NCBI RefSeq assembly: GCF_016107395.1
Contig: NZ_JAAIKO010000020.1
Span: 62,001 to 126,000 of the forward strand
DNA: 64,000 bases
Direction of reading: 5' to 3'
From: Streptomyces fildesensis
GTDB taxonomy: Bacteria > Actinomycetota > Actinomycetes > Streptomycetales > Streptomycetaceae
Shown: in pieces, positions 58,374 to 64,000 of the stretch
How the letters are laid out: each line of letters begins with the position of its first letter
Numbering within the stretch: the first letter of the stretch is position 1
The notes under the pieces: model-generated
Told to the model about the DNA's origin: nothing
Seen by the model: the letters and a program-made list of their open reading frames with translations, nothing else
Databases searched by the model: none
Made by a program: the position numbers and the translations under genes

Positions 58374-58688
58374 TCAGCGGCCCCGCCCGGCGGTGGTCAG
58401 CGAGGCGGTGGCCAAGTCGAGGGTGTGCGGGATGTTCCAGTCCGCGTCTGGCCACACCCGTAGGACCCACCGGGCTGCGACCTTGGCCATCGTGCGGCTG
58501 AGTTCGATCGGCCGTCCGCCTTTGTCGCACGCCTGTGCGTGGGCCTGCGGCCAGGCCATCTGCGGGTCGCGGAGGTTCACGCGGATGAGGGCCGCTCCCG
58601 GGATCATGTCGGCGAGCTGTAGCGCCAGGCGACGCTGACGATCAGTGGCCCGGGGGCAGGCAGGGATTCCGTCCTGCATGGCAGACAT
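58374..58688 (-). CDS. Small hypothetical protein before the replication gene
   Basis: A 104-residue protein M-S-A-M-Q-D-G-I-P-A-C-P-R-A-T-D, then L-A-L-Q-L-A-D-M-I-P-G-A-A-L-I-R-V-N-L-R-D-P, then W-P-D-A-D-W-N-I-P-H-T-L-D. GGAG lies seven bases before the ATG at 58688; the frame extends to 58736. The stop is next to the start of the replication gene, so it is the first gene of that operon. Confidence 0.58.
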   Translation of the reverse strand: MSAMQDGIPACPRATDRQRRLALQLADMIPGAALIRVNLRDPQMAWPQAHAQACDKGGRPIELSRTMAKVAARWVLRVWPDADWNIPHTLDLATASLTTAGRGR

Positions 58689-59120
58689 GCGATACTCCGT
58701 TGCTTGTAGGAGCGCGGTGCGGCTGTCCTCGTGCAAAAAGTCCAGGCGCCCGCGTGAGGTGTGAATCGGTGTCCTTTGGGATGTCGGCCCGGCGTCCAGG
58801 AGTTGGTAGCTCCCGGGCGCCGGATTCCCTCGCCCCGGCGGCCGTCATGGCCCCCGTGAGCGCCTCACCCTCCCTTCCTGGCCCGTTCGGCGGCCAGTGA
58901 TCCGCTTGCGCGGGGACCAGAACCATACGAGGACGCAGGCTTCGAGTCCAGACCAATCCGCACCTTCTGACCAGGCAATTAACACTTTTGTGTCTGGGAA
59001 TGTGGATCAACGTACACCAAAGTGTCCACGTGCGGTCAACCACAGTGCGCACGCAAGGGCAGTACTGACGCCCCCGTCACACTGAAGTGTTAGGCTTGGC
59101 CACACGACACGGAGGTAGGC
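58689..59120. other. Divergent control region between the replication operon and the XRE gene
   Basis: About 430 bases. AT-rich around 58960-59030. It holds three copies of one 12-base palindrome-like site and probably promoters in both directions. Confidence 0.6.
58982..59090. promoter_or_regulatory. Three operator-like sites ACACNNAAGTGT
   Basis: Copies are at 58982-58993 (ACACTTTTGTGT, which on the other strand reads ACACAAAAGTGT), 59014-59025 (ACACCAAAGTGT) and 59079-59090 (ACACTGAAGTGT). Centre-to-centre distances are 32 and 65 bases, near whole helical turns. The last copy is 31 bases before the XRE start. Likely binding sites for the XRE protein, allowing it to control itself and the divergent replication operon. 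Confidence 0.7.
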
Positions 59121-59573
59121 ATGGCGGATGGACGGCGGCGCACCGTCGCGCAGAAGCTGGACCATCTGTTTAGAACGGTCCACCCGGCATCGCGTGGCCC
59201 GTACGCGAACGGGGAAGTCGCCGAGGCGATCCAGCGAGCATCAACAGGGGACGGCAAGGGGCTATCTGCGAGCGCCATCCAGCAGTTGCGCACCGGCGCC
59301 AAGAAGAACCCAACAATGGCAACGGTCAAGGCCCTCTCTGATTTCTTCGGCGTGCCGCCGGCCTACTTCTTCGACGACGACGTCGAAGCCACGAGCAACG
59401 CGGAGCTCGATCTCCTCACCGCAATGCGCGACGCCGACGTGAAGTCGGTCGCACTGCGCGTCTCCGGACTGTCACCCCAAGGCCTGCGCCAGATCAAAGG
59501 AATCATCGATCACGTCCGCCAGATCGAGGGACTTCCCGACAGCGCCACCGAAGACGAACACCACCAGCCCTAG
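59121..59573 (+). CDS. XRE-family transcriptional regulator
   Basis: A 150-residue regulator with the XRE helix-turn-helix (V-A-E-A-I-Q-R-A-S, L-S-A-S-A-I-Q-Q-L-R-T-G, N-P-T-M-A-T-V-K-A-L-S-D-F-F-G-V-P-P-A-Y-F-F) and a helical C-terminal part. GGAGG lies before the ATG. XRE regulators of this kind are often inactivated by an ImmA/IrrE peptidase, and such a gene follows at 60127. It probably represses through the three upstream sites. Confidence 0.85.
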   Translation: MADGRRRTVAQKLDHLFRTVHPASRGPYANGEVAEAIQRASTGDGKGLSASAIQQLRTGAKKNPTMATVKALSDFFGVPPAYFFDDDVEATSNAELDLLTAMRDADVKSVALRVSGLSPQGLRQIKGIIDHVRQIEGLPDSATEDEHHQP

Positions 59574-60126
59574 AAGCCGTGCGCAGGCCTGGTATTGGAA
59601 GTGGTGCGCACGGGGAACCCCCACCGATAGCGCCACCCCAAACTCGGCGGCGTGGGCAGCCCCCGCGGGACCCGACCCCCTCGAATCGCCGAGGGCGACG
59701 AGGCTTCAGGCAAAAATCGGCAAGGCGTGACGGAGATCACGCACCAATTCGCCCTTGATTGAATACTGGATGATCGCAACTCCCTGACGGACTAGCAGAG
59801 TTGACAGAAAAGCAGACGATTACTCTGCGTAATTAAAAGTGCGCCTTCCGCTATGCTTCTGGCATACTCCGTTCCATGTTCGCCGGTGAACGACCCGGCA
59901 GAACTTCGCTCGTTGGAACCTAGGGGACCCGTGTCGTATTCAACATCCGCCGGAGGATCTAAGGCCGGCCTGACCGTCCCGTGGCCACTGACAGCCGGCA
60001 CACCTACCAATAGCCAGTTGCTAAATACCCGCTAGCCGGGATCAGCCAGAACAGCAGCCAGGGCGGCGAGGATTCGCCGCATTCAGGTTCGGCGCGTGAG
60101 AACGCTATGAGCACGACGGTGACGGC
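59574..60126. other. Gene-free stretch between the XRE and ImmA/IrrE genes
   Basis: About 550 bases. 59770-59850 is AT-rich (around G-C-G-T-A-A-T-T-A-A-A-A-G-T) and looks like a promoter for the downstream operon. Short frames exist but none has support. Confidence 0.45.
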
Positions 60127-60651
60127 ATGAAGCAAGGCTCGAAGTTTCCGAAGAGGCTCCGCATCCCTGAGATACCGGAGCCGTTCGATGTCCACGAGAT
60201 GTTCCAGCGGATCAGCAGGCAGCGTGGACGCCCCATCCATCTGCTCTCACGGCAGTTGCCACCGGGGAGCCCTTGCGGTCTTTGGATCTCAACTGGCTCG
60301 GCGGACTACATGCTGTACGAGCAGGCGACAAGCCCAGCGCACCAAGACCACATCTTGCTGCATGAATTGGGCCACCTCCTTCACGACCACGGAGTGGGCC
60401 AACCCCTAAGCACAGACGTGGCACGCACCCTCATGCCCAGTCTCAACTCGGAAGTTGTCCAGCGCGTTCTGGGACGCACGCGCTATTCAGACACCGAGGA
60501 GAACGAAGCCGAGACGTTCGCCTCGGTGATCCTCACGCAAGTCAGCCTCCGCTCGCCGGAGCCGCAGGGCGTCGTCCCACCCGAGGCGGCTGATGTCATT
60601 CGCCGCCTCGAAAACACCCTCCAGAGTCCAGACCACCGCAGGGCCAGATGA
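60127..60651 (+). CDS. ImmA/IrrE-family metallopeptidase
   Basis: A 174-residue protein with L-L-H-E-L-G-H-L-L-H-D-H (zinc motif H-E-x-x-H, His at residue ~79) and a later acidic ligand region T-E-E-N-E-A-E-T-F-A. These peptidases cleave or unfold XRE repressors, as ImmA does for ImmR in ICEBs1. The target here is probably the XRE protein at 59121. Coupled to the membrane-protein gene by an ATGA overlap. Confidence 0.84.
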   Translation: MKQGSKFPKRLRIPEIPEPFDVHEMFQRISRQRGRPIHLLSRQLPPGSPCGLWISTGSADYMLYEQATSPAHQDHILLHELGHLLHDHGVGQPLSTDVARTLMPSLNSEVVQRVLGRTRYSDTEENEAETFASVILTQVSLRSPEPQGVVPPEAADVIRRLENTLQSPDHRRAR

Positions 60652-61904
60652 TCACTGACGTGCACGACATCGCCTACCCTGTCGCAGCCCTCGTCAGTTC
60701 GACAGCCCTTGCCTACAAGCTGCTCGACCTGCGTAAGGACCCCGACAACCCGGTCCTGCGGTCACTCTGCGCGACCCTTGCCTGCGCTGCCTTCGGATTC
60801 ATAGCGGCCACGCCCGCCATTTACCTCCCCGTCAGCACAGCCCTGGGACTGGACAACCTGGGCAAGTTGGTCGTCCACGGCTCGCTGATCGCCTTCAGCG
60901 TCTGCGTCCAGCGCATGCTGCTCATGTGGAACGACCCACCGGAGATAGCCCTCCCAAGAGCACGTCGCCGCGTCATCGCCGGCGCCATCGTGCTCCTAGC
61001 CATGGTCGTCCTGCTGACTTTGGCTCCCATTAACGACAGCACCGCCGAACACTTCACCGAGACCTACGCAACCACGCCCTACATCGCCGAATACCTGTTG
61101 CTATACGTGACGGCCGTCGGCACCGGACTCGCCGAAATCGCCCGCCTCTGCTGGCGCTTCGCGAAGGTAGCGGGGCGCCCCTGGCTCGTCCGCGGCCTGC
61201 ACCTCACCGCGGTCGGCGCCGCCATCACACTCGGATACTGCCTCACCAGAGGCATCTACGTGATTGCCCGCAACATGGACATCCGCCTCGACCTCTTGGC
61301 CGACTCATCCTCAGCCTTCGCGGCCCTCGGCGGCGCCCTGGTCTCCCTGGGACTCGTCCTGCCCGCCCTTGGCCCCCGGCTGTCCGCCACAGCACGCTGG
61401 TTCGGACACCTGCGCGCCTATCACCAACTCTTCCCTCTGTGGCTCGCCGTCTACAACGCAATGCCCGACATCGCTCTGGACCCACCGAAGCACCCCAAAC
61501 GGGCCCGCTGGCGCCTGACTAAGCTGCACTACCGCCTCTACCGACTTGTGATCGAAATCCGGGACGCTCGTCACGCACTGCGTGAGCATCTCAGCTCGGA
61601 AATCGCCGACGGCGCGCGCACCCTCGCAGCCCAAGCGGGAGCCACCGCCGAACAGCAGGAAGCCGCAGCTGAGGCATCCATGCTCCGAGCTGCTCTCACC
61701 GCAGTGGGCCAGGTTGCGGAGATCGCATCAAGTGGCGATCTGCTCGAACAGCAGACGCCCATCGGTGGGAGCGACCACGTGGGTGAGCTGACCTGGTTCG
61801 TCGAGGTCGCCCGCGCCTTCAACCATCCACCTGTCGAGAGGGAAGCGGTCGGTCCGCTCAGACCTCTCGCAATGGCAGCCAAAGCGATGGAGGAGCAGCA
61901 GTGA
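60648..61904 (+). CDS. MAB_1171c/DUF6545-type membrane protein
   Basis: A 418-residue protein with about seven membrane segments in the first 245 residues (Y-P-V-A-A-L-V-S-S-T, L-A-C-A-A-F-G-F-I-A-A-T, V-V-H-G-S-L-I-A-F-S, V-I-A-G-A-I-V-L-L-A-M-V, and others). A cytoplasmic C-terminal domain follows (L-T-K-L-H-Y-R-L-Y-R-L-V-I-E-I-R-D). It resembles the putative transporter family found beside XRE and ImmA/IrrE genes in actinobacteria. It may be a sensor rather than a transporter. Coupled on both sides. Confidence 0.72.
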   Translation: MITDVHDIAYPVAALVSSTALAYKLLDLRKDPDNPVLRSLCATLACAAFGFIAATPAIYLPVSTALGLDNLGKLVVHGSLIAFSVCVQRMLLMWNDPPEIALPRARRRVIAGAIVLLAMVVLLTLAPINDSTAEHFTETYATTPYIAEYLLLYVTAVGTGLAEIARLCWRFAKVAGRPWLVRGLHLTAVGAAITLGYCLTRGIYVIARNMDIRLDLLADSSSAFAALGGALVSLGLVLPALGPRLSATARWFGHLRAYHQLFPLWLAVYNAMPDIALDPPKHPKRARWRLTKLHYRLYRLVIEIRDARHALREHLSSEIADGARTLAAQAGATAEQQEAAAEASMLRAALTAVGQVAEIASSGDLLEQQTPIGGSDHVGELTWFVEVARAFNHPPVEREAVGPLRPLAMAAKAMEEQQ

Positions 61905-62539
61905 CCACGACGACCAGCCCACCTTGCACTGCCGGCCCGCCGCAACACACCCCAAGGCCGATCGGACTTCGCTTGGCTGCCGCCTTGAGCGAAGTCTTCG
62001 CTCCCTTGGTCCAGGTCCTGGTGCAATCCACCCTCGTCCTGTGGCACCCGTGGCCGGACGCCAGCGAACTGCGCTGGTGGCTACTTGCCGTCGCCTTCGG
62101 AAGTGCGGTGCCGATGTTGTTCCTCATCTACGGCATGCGCAGGGGCTCCTGGCTCGACCACCACGTGCCCCAGCGCGAGCACCGCATCCTTCCCATGATC
62201 GCCATCCTCGCTTCTCTCCTGCTCGGCTTCGGCGCTCTCTCCCTCGCTGGAGCTCCCCGCCCTATCTGCGCTGTCTTCGCCTTGCTGGCCATTCAGCTCG
62301 CTGTGCTCACTCTGATCACGCGCTGGTGGAAGATCTCCGTGCACACCTCCGTAGCCACCACAACGGTTGCCGTGGCCGCGCTGGTCGGCGGTCCATTGCT
62401 GCTGGCCGCATTCGCACCCATCGCACCTCTCACCGTGTGGACACGTACCCACATGCGCGCCCATACGCTGGGACAAGCCGTGACCGGGGTCCTGATCGGC
62501 ACGGCCATTTGCGCGGTGGCACTTCCCCTGCTTGCCTAG
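61901..62539 (+). CDS. PAP2-like integral membrane protein
   Basis: A 212-residue protein with about six membrane segments. W-K-I-S-V-H-T-S-V-A-T-T-T and T-R-T-H-M-R-A-H-T-L-G-Q are in the places of PAP2 phosphatase motifs (S-x-H and S-R-x-x-x-x-x-H-x-x-x-D), but the second is imperfect. GTG overlaps the previous stop (GTGA). It ends the XRE-ImmA-membrane operon. Confidence 0.55.
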   Translation: MTTTTSPPCTAGPPQHTPRPIGLRLAAALSEVFAPLVQVLVQSTLVLWHPWPDASELRWWLLAVAFGSAVPMLFLIYGMRRGSWLDHHVPQREHRILPMIAILASLLLGFGALSLAGAPRPICAVFALLAIQLAVLTLITRWWKISVHTSVATTTVAVAALVGGPLLLAAFAPIAPLTVWTRTHMRAHTLGQAVTGVLIGTAICAVALPLLA

Positions 62540-62565
62540 ATCTGCCACGTCAAGAAGGGGGCGCG

Positions 62566-63504
62566 CTACAGAATGTTCCAGATCCTGGTCGTGTCGTCTT
62601 TCCGGAGTCCATCGATCCGATGCCTTACCTCGGCGATCTTGGCGGGCTCGTGAGCGGCCTTCCTCGCATTGGTCGTGATCATCCGTAGCTCACGCAGCTC
62701 GCTGAGAGTCCGGAAGCCCTCCCAACCCGTCACGTCCCACCCGTACGCCTCCGCGAACTTCTGGTAGTGCGGGAGGCCGTAGCCGAAGCGCCGGCAGTGG
62801 ATCTCGACGGTGACCAGGTCCCATTCCGGCTGACCGATCGCCGCACTGTCCCAGTCGCACAGAACTGCGCCGTGGACGTCATGCAGGGCATTTCCGTGCT
62901 GGGGGTCGCCTTGGAGGATCGAGTCGGGGGCGAGGTCGTATCGAAGGCTTCCCAGCGCCCTTTCAAGGTGGTCCGTCCGATGGTGCAGGTACCGAAGGTC
63001 TTCGGTAGGGAGAACCGTAGTCCGGCTCAGCGAGGTCCGAATTGCGGCAATGGGATTGAGCCGCTTGAGCTCGATGGGCGGTCGACCGAGGCTGTGAAGA
63101 GTGCAGAGGGGCTTGGCCAGAGCGTCGGCCGGTACCGGATCCTCCGGCTGCGGAAGGTACGTCCAGAAGGTGACCGCGTGCCCATCGAAGATGACTGGCT
63201 GGTCGCCGGCCCGATGGAGCGGAACGGTGGGGAACCCGAGATCCATCAGCCATCGGACGAACTGCACCGTGGTGTGGACGTCCTGTGGATCTGTGCCGCG
63301 CCGGGCGATCTTCGCGATGACTGAATGGGCCGCGAGGCGAACGACGGCGTTGGTCTGACCACGCAGCAGGACAGCGCCGCTGGCATCGAGTCCGACGGCC
63401 GCGCAAGCGCCCTGAAGGATCTGGCGCATCTCGCTCTCGGCGAAGCCGCCGTGGATCGGTGCTGTCATGCCACCAGGCTGACCCACATAAGGGGGACCTG
63501 TCAC
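62566..63504 (-). CDS. APH-type phosphotransferase
   Basis: A 312-residue protein with I-L-Q-G-D-P-Q-H-G-N-A-L (catalytic loop; the usual H-x-D is Q-G-D) and V-L-C-D-W-D-S-A-A-I-G (metal motif). Also V-I-A-K-I-A-R-R, carrying the ATP-binding Lys. GTG at 63504 overlaps the stop of the upstream gene (GTGA), supporting this start; an ATG at 63468 is possible. Substrate unknown. It converges on the PAP2-like gene and probably lies outside the mobile element. Confidence 0.78.
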   Translation of the reverse strand: MTGPPYVGQPGGMTAPIHGGFAESEMRQILQGACAAVGLDASGAVLLRGQTNAVVRLAAHSVIAKIARRGTDPQDVHTTVQFVRWLMDLGFPTVPLHRAGDQPVIFDGHAVTFWTYLPQPEDPVPADALAKPLCTLHSLGRPPIELKRLNPIAAIRTSLSRTTVLPTEDLRYLHHRTDHLERALGSLRYDLAPDSILQGDPQHGNALHDVHGAVLCDWDSAAIGQPEWDLVTVEIHCRRFGYGLPHYQKFAEAYGWDVTGWEGFRTLSELRELRMITTNARKAAHEPAKIAEVRHRIDGLRKDDTTRIWNIL

Positions 63505-64000
63505 CTCTCGCTGGCTGGGAGCGCGAGCAGTTCGCCCAATTCTCTGGCCTTTCGTCCTGTTCGCATGCGTTGAGGGGTCGCTTCCAGCACGTTGCGCGCG
63601 CGGGCGCCGACGATGGAGGTGCGGTGCTCCATGGGCAGGCTGAGGTATGTAGATCCTGCCAGGTCGAAGGCTTCATCGAGACAGTGCTCGTGGGCAAGGC
63701 AAATTGCCTCTTCGAAGCGGAGGAGAGCGGGGTCGATTCCGAGTTCTCCGGGGTATAGCCGCAAGGCCTGCTGCTGAACTGCCATCGCGCGTTTTGGCTG
63801 TCCGAGGTGGGTGAGTGCTCCGCTGATGTACAGAAGGAGCCTGCGCTCAGGGAAGGAGAATGCGTCGTCCTCGCGGCCGCGGTCTGTGTGGTCGAAGATC
63901 TCCTGCGCCTGGCGTAGCGCCTCCTCTGCCGAACCTGCGTTGCCTTGGCGGGCCTGAGCCCGTGCTTCAGCCGCAGCGGCGAAGGCCCCGGTGGCGGTGG
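63501..64000 (-). CDS. TPR-type protein, C-terminal part (runs off the right edge)
   Basis: The frame is open from the window end to the TGA at 63501. It shows repeated helical units such as A-E-E-A-L-R-Q-A-Q-E-I-F-D-H, R-R-L-L-L-Y-I-S-G-A-L-T-H-L-G-Q-P-K-R-A-M and D-E-A-F-D-L-A-G-S-T-Y, typical of the tetratricopeptide-like C-terminal part of Streptomyces XRE/TPR regulators. The N-terminus, which would show a helix-turn-helix, is outside the window. Coupled to the phosphotransferase gene. Confidence 0.68.
   Translation of the reverse strand, partial: TATGAFAAAAEARAQARQGNAGSAEEALRQAQEIFDHTDRGREDDAFSFPERRLLLYISGALTHLGQPKRAMAVQQQALRLYPGELGIDPALLRFEEAICLAHEHCLDEAFDLAGSTYLSLPMEHRTSIVGARARNVLEATPQRMRTGRKARELGELLALPASER

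Noticed and set aside
57125..58501. Plus-strand frame of 458 codons opposite the replication genes
   Set aside because: Shadow of the DnaC-like and replication initiator genes; repetitive Arg/Gly/Val content.
56661..58688. Prophage remnant around the phage-type replication genes
   Set aside because: No head, tail, portal or lysis genes; the setting with relaxase and coupling protein fits a conjugative element.
1..64000. tRNA or rRNA genes and an att site
   Set aside because: No cloverleaf-like or rRNA sequence was recognised on either strand by eye; a tRNAscan run would settle it.

Overview
The window is high-GC actinobacterial DNA, most likely Streptomyces. The reasons are strong G/C at third codon positions, tightly coupled ATGA/GTGA gene overlaps, a StrR-type regulator, WhiB, DUF317, DUF4913 and DUF2637 proteins, and many IS3, IS30, IS630, IS1380 and ISAzo13 relatives. 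No rRNA, tRNA or CRISPR array was seen.

Layout. (1) 1-1768: insertion-sequence debris, comprising the tail of an IS3 transposase that cuts into a hypothetical gene and a decayed IS630 transposase. (2) 1829-11114: a block of visibly lower GC on the minus strand (cupin protein, nucleotidyltransferase-like protein, MFS transporter, acyl carrier protein, adenylating enzyme, thioester-reductase-like protein), with a divergent class III aminotransferase. Read together these could turn an acid into a carrier-bound thioester, then an aldehyde, then an amine. (3) 11168-12390: IS debris. (4) 12417-25122: a high-GC biosynthetic block headed by a StrR-like regulator. It holds a CYTH protein, a thymidylate-kinase-like enzyme, a pyruvate-kinase-like enzyme, a NodU/TobZ-type carbamoyltransferase, a DUF1904-like protein, an APH-type phosphotransferase, an acyl-CoA-dehydrogenase-like monooxygenase, an aspartate-carbamoyltransferase-like enzyme and a VAO-type FAD oxidase. 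Three potential phosphoryl-transfer enzymes, a triphosphate-binding protein and two carbamoyl-transfer enzymes suggest a phosphorylated or nucleotide-like, carbamoylated product. The product itself cannot be named from sequence.

(5) 25416-30478: a nested mobile element. An IS3 element is interrupted by an IS30 element (3-bp target duplication, imperfect 27-bp terminal repeats), and the IS30 transposase gene is interrupted by a 2.55-kb group II intron encoding an RT-maturase-HNH protein. Removing each layer on paper restores the reading frame below it.

(6) 30479-62539: a conjugative or mobilizable element. The plus-strand part carries an MFS/ATP-grasp cargo pair, a VirD4/TraG-like coupling protein, a protein with two DnaB-N-like domains, a frameshifted cytosine methyltransferase and a long coupled run of small accessory proteins (DUF4913, RelE-like, DUF317). 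Many of these share a C-terminal Ala-Ala-x-x-Arg-Ser/Thr motif followed by a Pro/Ala-rich basic tail. The minus-strand part carries MobC, a MobA-type relaxase, a DUF2637 membrane protein, WhiB, a DnaC-like loader and a phage-type replication protein. An OLD-like ATPase/TOPRIM protein is a candidate defence gene. An XRE regulator, with three copies of ACACNNAAGTGT upstream, precedes an ImmA/IrrE peptidase, a DUF6545-type membrane protein and a PAP2-like membrane protein. No integrase or att site is visible, so at least one end of the element lies outside the window or has been lost at the IS3 junction.

(7) 62566-64000: an APH-type phosphotransferase coupled to the 3' end of a TPR-type protein that runs off the window.
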